Shown piece by piece: positions 26,542 to 35,762 of a DNA stretch of 64,000 nt. The position numbers were made by a program, and so were the translations under genes. The DNA comes from Acetomicrobium hydrogeniformans ATCC BAA-1850 (GTDB lineage Bacteria > Synergistota > Synergistia > Synergistales > Acetomicrobiaceae): assembly GCF_000160455.2 (NCBI RefSeq), contig NZ_ACJX03000001.1:310001-374000 (forward strand), in the 5' to 3' direction. Numbering within the stretch: position 1 is the stretch's first letter; each line of letters opens with the position of its first letter. The notes beneath the pieces were generated by a model. The model searched no databases, was not told where the DNA came from, and saw only the letters and a program-made list of their open reading frames with translations.

Positions 26542-27378
26542 TTATTCTTTCCCATTAGATGTCGGACGTTGATAAGGCATGGGAACATATTGAACGGAGG
26601 GGCGTCTCTGTCCGGCTTGAGGATATAAATGCATCAAAGATGCTACCTCCTCGGGAATTCCACTTTTTACATTGAGGCCCAATAGTTTTGCTTCCTCATA
26701 CATAATAGGATAATCATGGGTCCACCTGCCATCGGTTAATGCATTGGAGAGTTCTTCTGCCTTTTCCTCGGGAACGTCGTTGCTTATCAAGAGGTCATAA
26801 ACAAAGCGCCGAGTTTGTGTAATGGCCTTTTTTGACATATCAGCCAATATGATAGTATTGTCATCTACTTCTGAAATTGGTTTCTGTTCAAGGACCTTTA
26901 GAATGGAAACAGCTGCGTATTGACCAATTTGAGGGTCTACCGGGCCCAAAACTGCATTTTCATCCATCACTATTTCGTCCGCAGCAAGGGCAATTAGCGT
27001 TCCACCAGACATAGCATAATGGGGAACGAATACGGTAACCTTGGCATCATGTTTAGACAATGCGTTTGCAATTTGTTCGGCTGCCAAGAGAACACCTCCG
27101 GGCGTATGAATTATTAAGTCTATCGGCATATCTTTAGGAGTTAATTTTATTGCCCTAAGCACTTCTTCGGAATCCTCGATGCTAATGAAATTTCTTGCGA
27201 ACATTCCCAAAAAACCGATGGATTCCTGTCTGTGGATTAGTGTAATGACTCGACTTCTGCGTTTATGCTCTATTTTCTTGATCTGCCCTTGTCGGAGCCG
27301 TTCGAGGTTCCATTGCCTGAAGGAGGGAAGCACCAACAAAAAAAGAAAGAGCAACAAAAAAATATCGAAACCGTACAT
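26542..27378 (-). CDS. Membrane-anchored ClpP-fold serine protease (SDH/SppA-like family)
   Basis: 278 residues. One N-terminal membrane helix (FDIFLLLFLFLLVLPSF), then a crotonase/ClpP-fold domain: LIIHTPGGVLLAAEQIANAL (oxyanion loop) and the Ser nucleophile in VPHYAMSGGTLIALAADEIVM, followed by DENAVLGPVDPQIG. This is the family annotated as serine dehydrogenase proteinase (PF01972), related to SppA and membrane-bound ClpP-like proteases; Ser-Lys chemistry is likely. The C-terminus is Pro/Gln/Arg-rich. Located directly downstream of clpC on the same strand but behind a terminator. Role probably membrane protein or signal peptide degradation. Confidence 0.87.
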   Translation of the reverse strand: MYGFDIFLLLFLFLLVLPSFRQWNLERLRQGQIKKIEHKRRSRVITLIHRQESIGFLGMFARNFISIEDSEEVLRAIKLTPKDMPIDLIIHTPGGVLLAAEQIANALSKHDAKVTVFVPHYAMSGGTLIALAADEIVMDENAVLGPVDPQIGQYAAVSILKVLEQKPISEVDDNTIILADMSKKAITQTRRFVYDLLISNDVPEEKAEELSNALTDGRWTHDYPIMYEEAKLLGLNVKSGIPEEVASLMHLYPQAGQRRPSVQYVPMPYQRPTSNGKE

Positions 27379-27455
27379 TTTAATTACACCACCTTAACAT
27401 AAAATATAATTATCGGATGAACTGAAAGAACTTTCAGCTTTCATGATTATAATAG

Positions 27456-27490
27456 CAAAAGGCCACGGAAAAGTAACTATCCGCGGCCTT
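27456..27490 (-). terminator. Terminator after clpC
   Basis: AAGGCC-A-CGGA (27459-27469) pairs with TCCG-C-GGCCTT (27480-27490), one mismatch, followed on the minus strand by TTTTGC. It closes the ctsR-mcsA-mcsB-clpC operon. Confidence 0.75.
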
Positions 27491-27518
27491 AAATTATATT
27501 TCTCGCTTTTAGCGCGTA

Positions 27519-30017
27519 TTAAGATTGTGCAGATTCCTTGGAGACAGCTTTCTTTTTATTGTTGTTCTTCCCCTTTGCCACAGGAATAAAAGTTATATTG
27601 TCTTCTGAGACGTCGACTTTGATTACGCTTTCCGGTTTTATTTTTCCTTCAAGCAAGATGTCAGCCAGCCTGTCTTCGATATATCGCTGTATGGTCCTTC
27701 GCAGGGGTCGCGCGCCAAATTTGGGCTCGTATCCCTTTTTCAACAAAAACCCCTTTGCAGCATCGCTAACTTCGATGAATATACCCTTTTCGGCCAGTCT
27801 TTCAGCTACGTCATCGATCATGATATCTACAATCTGAAGAAGTTCCTTTTCGCCTAAAGGCTTAAAGACCACTATTTCGTCTATTCTGTTTATAAACTCC
27901 GGTCTAAAGGTCCTTCTTACCGCATCCAATATATTTTTCTTTGCGGCCTCGAAATCGATCTGATATTCCGATTCGGCAGCAAACCCAATGGCCGGACCTT
28001 TCATCAAATCCTGCGCTCCGAGATTACTCGTCATAATGATCACCGTGTTTTTGAAATCGACAACACGACCCTGTCCATCGGTTAACCTTCCATCCTCCAG
28101 GATTTGCAAAAGTATATTAAACACATCGGGATGGGCCTTTTCTATCTCGTCGAAAAGAACCACAGCATAGGGACGCCTTCTGACAGCCTCGGTCAATTTG
28201 CCTCCTTCTTCATATCCCACATAGCCGGGAGGTGCACCTATGAGTTTGGAAACCTCATGGCGTTCCATAAATTCGCTCATGTCGAGACGGATCATGGAAT
28301 TTTCGTCGCCGAACATAAATTCCGCCAAGGCTTTGCTTAGCTCAGTTTTGCCAACGCCAGTAGGGCCTAAAAACAGGAAACTCCCTATAGGTCGCTGGGG
28401 ATCCTTCAAGCCGCTTCTGGCCCTCCTGATCGCTTTGGCCACTATGGATACAGCTTCCTCTTGATCAATAATGCGTTTATGAATTTCTTCTTCCATGCGA
28501 AGCAGCCGTTGGCTTTCTTCTTCCGTCATTTGCGTGACGGGAATGCCTGTCCATTCTGAAACCACCAATGCGATGTCTTCTTCGTCGACTATTGGTTCTT
28601 CTTGCGACTTCTTAGCCTGCCATTCCTTCCGTTTTTCTTCCAACTCCTCTGATAACTTTCTTTCTTCGTCCCTTAAGGCGGCGGCTTTTTCAAATTCTTG
28701 AGACGCTACTGCTGCTTCCTTTTCCTTTCTCACCGTCTCGAGCTTCTTTTCCAGCTCCTTTATAAACTCCGGCGGATTCATAGTAGAAAGTCGCACCCTC
28801 GCACCAGCTTCGTCGATAAGATCGATAGCCTTGTCAGGCAAATATCTGTCGCTTATGTAACGAGCAGAAAGCCTTGCTGCTGCCTCCAAAGCTTTATCCG
28901 TTATTTTGACCCGATGATGCGCCTCATATTTATCTCTCAAACCCTTTAAGATCTCTATGGTGTCTTCTATATTGGGCTCACCCACAAAAACAGGTTGAAA
29001 TCTCCTCTCTAAAGCTGAATCTTTTTCGATGTATTTTCTGTATTCGTCCAAAGTCGTAGCCCCAATTACTTGAAATTCTCCCTTGGCAAGGCTTGGCTTT
29101 AAGATATTGGCAGCGTCGACGGCTCCTTCTGCTCCGCCTGCACCAACTAGGGTGTGAATTTCATCGATGAAGACGATCACGTCTTTGGAGTCGCGAACCT
29201 CCTTGACCAGTTTTCTCATGCGCTCCTCGAATTCACCTCTGTACTTGGTTCCCGCTACCAAATTGCCAATATTGAGTTGGACTATTCTTTTGTTTTTAAG
29301 AACTTCCGGGACCTCACCTGTAGCTATTCTCTGAGCCAATCCTTCGACAATTGCAGTCTTTCCTACGCCTGGATCACCAATGAGGCAGGGGTTGTTTTTA
29401 GTCCTGCGCGACAAAATTTGAATTACCCGCTGTATCTCGCGCTCACGACCGATAACGGGATCGAGTTCGCCTTGACGAGCCATCTCAACTAAATCAATGC
29501 CTAATTGGTCGAGAGTCGGAGTCTTGGTATGAGATTTCTTCCTTGACAAACCTTGGCTTTGGCCCATTTGGTCTACCTCCCCTCCGGAGAGATATCGAAC
29601 AACTTCTTGATACACCTTTTGCATATCCAACCCCATGCTGGTAAGAACCTGAGCTGCAATTCCCTCCCCCTCGGCCAACAATCCCAGGAGGATATGTTCT
29701 GTTCCAACGTAGTTGACACCCATATTTCGAGCTTCCCTCATAGCCAAGTCCAGAACTCGCTTGGCCCTGGGACTTAAAGGCAGATCTATCGGTTTGTCCT
29801 TTGCTTGTCCTTTGCCAACCAATTGTTCAACCCTCTTGCGAACTTCATCTAAATCTATGCCTAAGGACATCAGCACATGCGCTGCTACTCCATCGCCTTC
29901 GGCCAATAAGCCCAGCAATATATGTTCCGTACCTATTACATCGTGACCCAACCTCAGTGCTTCTCTATGAGCTAATTGGACCACCCTTCTTGCTCGCTCC
30001 GTAAAAAATTGCCACAT
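27519..30017 (-). CDS. clpC: AAA+ protease ATPase ClpC
   Basis: 832 residues, ClpC length. Unfolds proteins for ClpP. The N-terminal double Clp-N repeat starts MWQFFTERARRVVQLAHREAL and recurs as LSPRAKRVLDLAMREARNMGVNYVGTEHILLGLL; NBD1 has Walker A GDPGVGKT (about 215) and DEIHTLVGAGGAEG; a UVR-like/M-domain coiled coil (EKKLETVRKEKEAAVASQEFEKAAALRDEERKL shape) identifies ClpC over ClpA/B; NBD2 has GPTGVGKTELSKALAEFM and DEIEKAHPDVFN. The ClpP loop would be near the C-terminal GFAAESEY region. Ends in a Lys/Asn/Ser tail. Last gene of the CtsR operon, 21 bp after mcsB. Confidence 0.96.
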   Translation of the reverse strand: MWQFFTERARRVVQLAHREALRLGHDVIGTEHILLGLLAEGDGVAAHVLMSLGIDLDEVRKRVEQLVGKGQAKDKPIDLPLSPRAKRVLDLAMREARNMGVNYVGTEHILLGLLAEGEGIAAQVLTSMGLDMQKVYQEVVRYLSGGEVDQMGQSQGLSRKKSHTKTPTLDQLGIDLVEMARQGELDPVIGREREIQRVIQILSRRTKNNPCLIGDPGVGKTAIVEGLAQRIATGEVPEVLKNKRIVQLNIGNLVAGTKYRGEFEERMRKLVKEVRDSKDVIVFIDEIHTLVGAGGAEGAVDAANILKPSLAKGEFQVIGATTLDEYRKYIEKDSALERRFQPVFVGEPNIEDTIEILKGLRDKYEAHHRVKITDKALEAAARLSARYISDRYLPDKAIDLIDEAGARVRLSTMNPPEFIKELEKKLETVRKEKEAAVASQEFEKAAALRDEERKLSEELEEKRKEWQAKKSQEEPIVDEEDIALVVSEWTGIPVTQMTEEESQRLLRMEEEIHKRIIDQEEAVSIVAKAIRRARSGLKDPQRPIGSFLFLGPTGVGKTELSKALAEFMFGDENSMIRLDMSEFMERHEVSKLIGAPPGYVGYEEGGKLTEAVRRRPYAVVLFDEIEKAHPDVFNILLQILEDGRLTDGQGRVVDFKNTVIIMTSNLGAQDLMKGPAIGFAAESEYQIDFEAAKKNILDAVRRTFRPEFINRIDEIVVFKPLGEKELLQIVDIMIDDVAERLAEKGIFIEVSDAAKGFLLKKGYEPKFGARPLRRTIQRYIEDRLADILLEGKIKPESVIKVDVSEDNITFIPVAKGKNNNKKKAVSKESAQS

Positions 30018-30038
30018 TCTACATCACCCCTCTTATCC

Positions 30039-31097
30039 TTACTTAGGCTCTATGCTTTTAAGACGTTCCCGCAAAAAGGCTGCCCTGTACACATCCCTCT
30101 CATCCGGCGTAAGTTCCTTGCCTGCGTACAACTGAACATGGTTCGGTTGTACGCCAAGAACAAGATTATTCCAATCCTCCACTGAAAGTTTAGGAGTTAT
30201 TTCCATGTCACTGCCCATTTTGATTAGCGAAATCAGTTCAAGAGCTTCTCTCGTGCTGATGTTTCTGCAATATCTCATAACGCCAAATGCCCTCCAAAGC
30301 CTGTCGTCTAAGGAACTGTCTAATTTACGCTTCATCACCGCTCTGGCGCGTTCTTCCTCCGTAACAATTTGTCGTACAGCAGAAGCTACCTTATCAATCA
30401 GCTCTTCCTCGCCGAGGCCCAAGGTAATTTGATTTGAGATTTGATATAATGAGCCCAGCACATCACTTCCTTCCCCATAGGTTCCCCTTACTGTAAGGCC
30501 AATGCGATTACATTCATTTATCAAAGTAGTGATTTGCTTTGACATCTCAAGCGCCGGTATATGAACCATTACCGAGGCACGCATTCCCGTTCCGACGTTC
30601 GTCGGACATGCCGCCAGATAGCCGAAATCAGAATCGAAGGCATAACCCAACTTTTCGAACATCATTTCGACCTTTTTAGCTATTCTCCACACTTCGTTAA
30701 GCTCAAGACCTGCCAAAATAACTTGAATCCTAAGATGATCTTCCTCATTGACCATTATCGATATGACACCTTTTGAATCCACTATTACTAACCTGCCAGG
30801 TCCGTCGCCTGCGAAGGGCGGACTAATAAGGTGTTTCTCTACCAACACCCACCTGGACAAGGAATCCAAGGCGTCCATTTCTACAACATCGCTATCTTTT
30901 AAAAGGTCCGAATCTGATATCACTTGTTTAACTTGATCAACAATGGCATATAATTTTTCATGATCACATCGATGGGTAAAAGGAAAATCACTTAAATTTC
31001 GCGCTAATCTTATTCTGCTGGAAACAGCTATATTAGAATTGCTTCCTTTCCCCTTTACCCATTCTATTGGATGTGCTAACAAGTCACGCTTTGCCAT
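30039..31097 (-). CDS. mcsB: Protein arginine kinase McsB
   Basis: 352 residues from ATG 31097; ATG/GTG codons at 31106 and 31109 are also possible. Phosphagen-kinase-like domain that phosphorylates protein arginines, marking them for ClpCP. Visible: nucleotide-binding SSRIRLARNLSDFPF near 25-40, HLRIQVILAG with the catalytic loop region EEDHLRI, and CPTNVGTGMRASVMVHIPAL around the catalytic Cys. The C-terminal part carries the pArg-allosteric-like segment RDVYRAAFLRERL. Overlaps mcsA by 14 bp from the chosen start, consistent with coupling. Confidence 0.94.
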   Translation of the reverse strand: MAKRDLLAHPIEWVKGKGSNSNIAVSSRIRLARNLSDFPFTHRCDHEKLYAIVDQVKQVISDSDLLKDSDVVEMDALDSLSRWVLVEKHLISPPFAGDGPGRLVIVDSKGVISIMVNEEDHLRIQVILAGLELNEVWRIAKKVEMMFEKLGYAFDSDFGYLAACPTNVGTGMRASVMVHIPALEMSKQITTLINECNRIGLTVRGTYGEGSDVLGSLYQISNQITLGLGEEELIDKVASAVRQIVTEEERARAVMKRKLDSSLDDRLWRAFGVMRYCRNISTREALELISLIKMGSDMEITPKLSVEDWNNLVLGVQPNHVQLYAGKELTPDERDVYRAAFLRERLKSIEPK

Positions 31098-31626
31098 CGC
31101 TACCATCACCTTTCGATGTTAATTCGCGGATACGATCGCGAATTTTCGCCGCACGTTCGTACTCCTCTTTTTCTACCGCTTCTTTAAGCTCCTTTTTTAA
31201 TTGTTCCAGTTCGTCTCCTGTAGCATCTTTTTCGATGTAACTCAACTCAGGCTTACTCCCCCTATGACGATCAGCTCCATGAATTTTTCGAAGCAAGGGC
31301 TTAATATAATCTCGGAAAGACTCGTAGCATTTAGGACATCCAAACTTGCCGGTTTTTTGAAAAGTCGAATAATCCAACCCGCAGCCTTGGCATTTAATCT
31401 CAGTTCTCACGGGCCTGCGCAATTCTTTGGCAGCGAAGGGTTCGAAGAGGGAACCCAAGAGATTTTCCCATGACAAATCAAAATTAAAATGAGGGAATAG
31501 ATCGATACCCTCCAGACCCATAGTCTCTGCGCATTCTCTGCATAGATGATATTCCTTTACCTCACCGTTTATAATTTGCTTGATATGCACCTCTGCTTCC
31601 CGTTCCTGACATCGTTCGCACATCAT
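31084..31626 (-). CDS. mcsA: McsA, zinc-finger activator of McsB
   Basis: 180 residues. Two zinc-binding cysteine pairs: CERCQEREAEVHI with HLCRECAE in the first 40 residues, and CQGCGLDYS with FGCPKCYESF near 98-120. A C-terminal UVR motif (LEQLKKELKEAVEKEEYERA shape, then AKIRDRIREL) recruits ClpC. McsA activates the arginine kinase and ties stress sensing to CtsR. The order ctsR-mcsA-mcsB-clpC is exactly that of Bacillus and relatives. Confidence 0.93.
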   Translation of the reverse strand: MMCERCQEREAEVHIKQIINGEVKEYHLCRECAETMGLEGIDLFPHFNFDLSWENLLGSLFEPFAAKELRRPVRTEIKCQGCGLDYSTFQKTGKFGCPKCYESFRDYIKPLLRKIHGADRHRGSKPELSYIEKDATGDELEQLKKELKEAVEKEEYERAAKIRDRIRELTSKGDGSDGKA

Positions 31627-31638
31627 TGTAAATTCCCC

Positions 31639-32124
31639 CTATATAATGGCCAAGCTTTTGAGCACCCGTCTAACCAGTTCAGTATTAATTTCATCTCTGC
31701 GATAGGCGGGTAGATCGAAAAAGGATACCAACACTTCATCGACAAATCTCAAGATAACTTCTAACATGGTACGTTCCCTCAGCGTCAACAGTTCACGTTC
31801 TTCCATATTTTTCAAAAGGCGCCTTGTTTCCTGTGGTGTCATTACTCCATCAACTATCTCTTCAATATGATTGAGTCTGTCCTCCACGCCGGAAAGACAT
31901 ACCCGTATAATTCTAATGTAACCATTTCCTCCCCTTTGACTCTCTACGATAAAACCTCTTTCAGGCGTAAATCTGCTTTGCAATACATAGTTTATTTGGC
32001 TTGGCACACAACCGAAAACATTTGCCAACTCCTTGCGTCGCAATATGATCTCATCCGCCGAATTAGCCTCAAGCAGGCTTCGTATGTATTTTTCTATCTT
32101 TTCAGTGAGGCTTTCCATATCCAT
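31639..32124 (-). CDS. ctsR: CtsR heat-shock repressor
   Basis: 161 residues. Winged-helix DNA-binding domain with the CtsR signature LRRKELANVFGCVPSQINYVLQSRFTPERGFIVESQRGGNGYIRI, including the tetraglycine-like thermosensing RGGNG loop, and a C-terminal domain (MTPQETRRLLKNMEERELLT). It represses class III heat-shock genes and is inactivated by heat and by McsB. The start may be ATG 32124 or the second ATG at 32118, which fits GGGGG spacing slightly better. First gene of the operon; its own operator lies upstream. Confidence 0.94.
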   Translation of the reverse strand: MDMESLTEKIEKYIRSLLEANSADEIILRRKELANVFGCVPSQINYVLQSRFTPERGFIVESQRGGNGYIRIIRVCLSGVEDRLNHIEEIVDGVMTPQETRRLLKNMEERELLTLRERTMLEVILRFVDEVLVSFFDLPAYRRDEINTELVRRVLKSLAII

Positions 32125-32164
32125 GCACCCCCATCCAGCCTATGGCATTAGTGCGACCATGCTC

Positions 32165-32195
32165 ATTATATGCATGAAGGTCAAAATATGTCAAG
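32165..32195 (-). promoter_or_regulatory. ctsR operon promoter with CtsR heptad operator
   Basis: Minus strand TTGACA (32194-32189), 18-base spacer, TATAAT (32170-32165). On the plus strand the same bases read GGTCAAA-ATA-TGTCAAG (32179-32195), matching the CtsR direct repeat RGTCAAA-NAN-RGTCAAA in 12 of 14 heptad positions and covering the -35 and spacer. Autoregulation is strongly implied. Confidence 0.82.
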
Positions 32196-32253
32196 AATAT
32201 TTTTAGGGATACAAAACATTTTTAGGGGAATTATAGTGAGGAAATCTCGGTCG

Positions 32254-32799
32254 TTACAAGAATAGCATCTTGACTCCTACAAGACAAATTACAAGACCGC
32301 CAAAAACACAAGCCCATCGGCCCAAAAGAAAGCCCAGAGCTCTGCCGAAGTATACTCCCAATAAACACATGCATAGAGTAACAAAACCAACAACAGAGGA
32401 AAAGAACATGATGGGAATATTCGCCACTGCAATACCAATTCCCACGGACAATGCATCGATCGAAGTGGCAATCGCAAGAAATAACAACGCCAGCCCCTTA
32501 GTAATGTCCCTAGGACTGCATTGTTCTTCCCTTTTTGAATCCTTAAGCATTTTAAGGCCAATACAAATAAGAACAACCGAAGCTATCCATTCGTCATAGG
32601 GAGAAAACTTGCGCAAAATATAGTAACTCAGAAAATATCCAAAGATGGGCATAATAAACTGAAAAAAACCGAACACACTTCCCATTCGTAGGGCAACCGT
32701 AAGATGACTATCCTTTCGGCAAGCTCCAACGCTCAAGCATACCGAAAATGCATCCATCGATAAAGATAGGCCAATTAGTATAATGTAAAAAATAGGCAA
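32254..32799 (-). CDS. mntP: Manganese efflux pump MntP
   Basis: 181 residues, six membrane segments in two repeats, each with the conserved Asp: LSMDAFSVCLSVGA near the N-terminus and TSIDALSVGIGIA in the second half. These acidic residues form the ion path in MntP, which exports Mn2+. The frame begins at TTG 32799 with GGGAG at about 10 bases; no ATG lies nearby. I looked for the yybP-ykoY manganese riboswitch in the 95-bp upstream gap and do not see one. Confidence 0.9.
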   Translation of the reverse strand: MPIFYIILIGLSLSMDAFSVCLSVGACRKDSHLTVALRMGSVFGFFQFIMPIFGYFLSYYILRKFSPYDEWIASVVLICIGLKMLKDSKREEQCSPRDITKGLALLFLAIATSIDALSVGIGIAVANIPIMFFSSVVGFVTLCMCLLGVYFGRALGFLLGRWACVFGGLVICLVGVKMLFL

Positions 32800-32894
32800 A
32801 TGTGCGAAACTCCCTTCTCAATCTTTTAAATACCCTTCAACAGCAGATGGTCATTATACTCCTTTCGAATTATATAATCATGCGCTCAAAAACC

Positions 32895-33488
32895 TTAAGT
32901 AGCTCTTTCGCCAACTTTATGCTCGGTCCCTGCCAACAACCTTCTGATATTTGCATGATGTCTAACTATCGTAAGGAACGCCAAAAAGGACGAGGCCACG
33001 ATATAAGAAATATCGGCGCCAAACAACTTCAACCATATCGGCGTTGAAGCAAGGGATATCATAGATGCTAAAGAAACGTAACGACTCACCTTCATCACGC
33101 AATACCACACAACCCCGCCAAGGATCGAAGCGAGAGGATAAAACATAAATATAACGCCGAAGGAAGTTGCCACTCCCTTTCCGCCTTTAAATTTCAACCA
33201 CACAGGAAAATTGTGTCCCAAAACAGCTACTACTCCTAAAAGAGACAGCAATTGCGGAGAAGATACCCCCAAGACCCTTGCAATTAGTAAGGCCAATCCG
33301 CCTTTTGTTATGTCGAAGATACCCACAGCGATTGCCCACTTTTTACCCATCACTCTTCCGACATTTGTAGCTCCTATATTGCCTGAACCATACTTCCTGA
33401 TGTCATCGCCCTTTACTAGTTTGACAACTAAATATCCCATAGGAGCTGATCCCAGCAAATAGGCCAATAGTATCAGAAACACCGACAC
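32895..33488 (-). CDS. plsY: Acyl-phosphate:glycerol-3-phosphate acyltransferase PlsY
   Basis: 197 residues, typical PlsY. Integral membrane enzyme making lysophosphatidic acid from acyl-phosphate. All three conserved loops are visible: GSGNIGATNVGRVMGKK (about 36-52), FKGGKGVATSFG (about 100-111), and RHHANIRRLLAGTEHKVG near the C-terminus. Six bp after the acyl-CoA synthetase stop, so likely in the same transcript. Confidence 0.95.
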   Translation of the reverse strand: MSVFLILLAYLLGSAPMGYLVVKLVKGDDIRKYGSGNIGATNVGRVMGKKWAIAVGIFDITKGGLALLIARVLGVSSPQLLSLLGVVAVLGHNFPVWLKFKGGKGVATSFGVIFMFYPLASILGGVVWYCVMKVSRYVSLASMISLASTPIWLKLFGADISYIVASSFLAFLTIVRHHANIRRLLAGTEHKVGERAT

Positions 33489-33494
33489 CTGACA

Positions 33495-35597
33495 TCACTC
33501 CTTCTCTTTGCGCAATATTAGAGCATCCGCAACCAACACTCCTTTTCCTTCGTCTAGTACAAAAACCGGATTTGCATCCAATTCATTTAGCTCACTTTCT
33601 ATACATGCCATTCTCGATATTAAACTCACTGCTTTTGCCAAAGCGTTTATGTCCTTTCGTTTTTGGCCACGTGCTCCTGCAAGCAGGGGATAACCTTTAA
33701 GTTCCTCTATCATTTCCATAGCGGTATTCTCATCGATGGGGGCACGTCGCAACGAAACATCTCTCAGCACTTCGACATATATTCCTCCCAAACCGACGGC
33801 GACAAACGGACCAAAAATCGGGTCTCTTTTGACACCTATCATACATTCCAAACCGCTACCGACCATTTCTTGAACTAATACTCCCTCAATGTTGGCTTCA
33901 GCGTTAAATTTCCTGGCCTTTTCTAATATTCTGCCGTAGGCATTGCGAATTTGTTCTTCGTTTTGCAAGTTTAGGGCAATTACTCCAGCCTCCGTTTTGT
34001 GAAGAATTTGAGGAGACATAACCTTTAAAGCCACGGGATACCCAATCTCTTCGCTTGCTTCTATGGCCTCTTCCAAGGAAAAGCAAAGCCTCTCATTTGT
34101 CACCGGAACGCCCCAATGCTCCAACAATTTCTTTGAGTCATATTCCGTCATCATTAATGGAAGTTTGGACAAAAATGGTTCTCCCCTGACCTCTATATCC
34201 TTCGTAGGTTTCAACATAACTTCATGCCAGTTGGCAAGTGCGCTCAGTGCAAAAGCACTTCTGCGCAAACTTTGAAATAACGGTACACCTGCAGCCTTAA
34301 GCTGTTTCAAAAAAACTTCCCCATGTTTACGGTCAATCAGCCAGGTACAATTGATAGGTTTTTTGGTCCCTTGACTCGCAGCTATGAGGTCCTGGACCAT
34401 CTGTTCGCCCGATTTACCGGTAATCATGGATATAATGACGGTGACCATGTCTATGTCAGGACATTCGAGCACCGCATCTAAACAGCCAGGGAAACCTTTG
34501 GGGTCGTTTATCACCTGCGCAGTCATGTCTATAGGGTTTGAGCTGGAGCCAAAGGGGGGTATATAGGGTTTTATCTTCTCCTGAGTGTTTTCATCCAAAA
34601 CCGGCACATTCAGGCCATAGTCATCCAACAAATCCGTCATGATTATACCTGCTCCTCCGGAAGTAGTTAACACCGCTACCTTTTTGCCTGTAGCCCTTTT
34701 GGGAGAAGAAAATATGGTTCCCAGATCGATGATATCTTCCACGTCAGAAATGCTTATAACACCATATTGCTTAAATACGGCATCCCAAACTTCCCTATCA
34801 CCCGTAAGAGCAGCCGTGTGACTTTTCGCTGCCTCTTTAGCCACCTCGCTCTTGCCAACTTTCAGCACTGCAATTGGAATTTCTCTCTTTTTGGCTTGTT
34901 GCACTAAATCCAGGAACTTTGAGCCGTCTTTCAAACCTTCCATGTAAAGGATAAGAAGTTTAACTTCTCTGTCTTCAATAATGAACCGCCCAAAATCAAC
35001 TACATCTAAATCTACTTGATTGCCAGTAGTTACTACATAGCGAAACTTTACGCCACTGTCGGCACCTAGGGCAAAAGAGGCAAATCCGAAAGCTCCACTT
35101 TGCGAGACGTAAGCAATATGTCCAGGTTCCAGGGGTTCTGCATCTAATGAAGCAGAAAAACTCAGAGGAACACCGTCGACAAAATTTACCAAACCTTGAC
35201 AATTCGGACCTACCAAATGGATATTCCACTTATTTGCTATATAAATTATTTTATCCTGAAGTTGAGGGTCGTCAGCTTCAGCAAACCCCGAAGAAAATAT
35301 GACAGCGAAGGGAACTTTTTTCTCTCCGCATTGTTCCAAAATATCCGGCACAAGACCAGCTCTTACTCCAATAATAGCAACATCCGGAGATGCCGGAAGG
35401 GATCTAATATCTGGATAACACTTGAATCCATGAAGTGAATCATATTTAGGATTCACAGGAAAAATATCCCCTCTATAATTGTATCGGTTCAGCAATTTTA
35501 AAGGTCGACCTGATATGCTTTCCATGTTAGATGATGCCCCAACTATGGCAATTTTTTTAGGCTTAAAAAGTCGGTTTAGGTCCACAAACGATGGCAT
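33495..35597 (-). CDS. ADP-forming acetyl/acyl-CoA synthetase (fused alpha-beta)
   Basis: 700 residues from ATG 35597, preceded by TTAGGAGGGG; the frame extends six codons into that site. Converts acyl-CoA, ADP and Pi to acid, CoA and ATP. Order of domains: CoA-binding Rossmann (KKIAIVGASSN), succinyl-CoA-ligase-like flavodoxin domains with phosphohistidine region AAKSHTAALTGD, and a C-terminal ATP-grasp domain (from about 470) with PVALKVMSPQILHKTEAGV and the later GLGGIYVEVLRDVS. A full fused enzyme as in anaerobic amino acid and peptide fermenters; it would conserve energy from acyl-CoA produced by KorAB. Possible confusion with protein acyltransferases (Pat) is reduced by the absence of a GNAT domain. 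Confidence 0.88.
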   Translation of the reverse strand: MPSFVDLNRLFKPKKIAIVGASSNMESISGRPLKLLNRYNYRGDIFPVNPKYDSLHGFKCYPDIRSLPASPDVAIIGVRAGLVPDILEQCGEKKVPFAVIFSSGFAEADDPQLQDKIIYIANKWNIHLVGPNCQGLVNFVDGVPLSFSASLDAEPLEPGHIAYVSQSGAFGFASFALGADSGVKFRYVVTTGNQVDLDVVDFGRFIIEDREVKLLILYMEGLKDGSKFLDLVQQAKKREIPIAVLKVGKSEVAKEAAKSHTAALTGDREVWDAVFKQYGVISISDVEDIIDLGTIFSSPKRATGKKVAVLTTSGGAGIIMTDLLDDYGLNVPVLDENTQEKIKPYIPPFGSSSNPIDMTAQVINDPKGFPGCLDAVLECPDIDMVTVIISMITGKSGEQMVQDLIAASQGTKKPINCTWLIDRKHGEVFLKQLKAAGVPLFQSLRRSAFALSALANWHEVMLKPTKDIEVRGEPFLSKLPLMMTEYDSKKLLEHWGVPVTNERLCFSLEEAIEASEEIGYPVALKVMSPQILHKTEAGVIALNLQNEEQIRNAYGRILEKARKFNAEANIEGVLVQEMVGSGLECMIGVKRDPIFGPFVAVGLGGIYVEVLRDVSLRRAPIDENTAMEMIEELKGYPLLAGARGQKRKDINALAKAVSLISRMACIESELNELDANPVFVLDEGKGVLVADALILRKEKE

Positions 35598-35717
35598 TTC
35601 ATCCCCTCCTAACAATATCGGACATGTAAATATATTATCATATCTCCTTTATTAACAGATTCAGGAGAGGAAACTTAATACACACAAATTGCGATACCCC
35701 TTCTCTTTAACGCTATC

Positions 35718-35756
35718 AAAAAAAAGAAGGAGCCAAAACAGGCTCCTTCTTTTTTT
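35718..35756 (-). terminator. Terminator of the tRNA-Leu transcript
   Basis: AAAAAAAAGAAGGAGCC (35718-35734) and GGCTCCTTCTTTTTTT (35741-35756), loop AAAACA; strong stem flanked by a T-run on the minus strand, immediately downstream of the tRNA. Confidence 0.9.
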
Positions 35757-35762
35757 AATCTA

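Noticed and set aside
32800-32894. Possible manganese riboswitch before mntP
   Set aside because: The 95-bp gap has no yybP-ykoY core and is too short for the usual structure.
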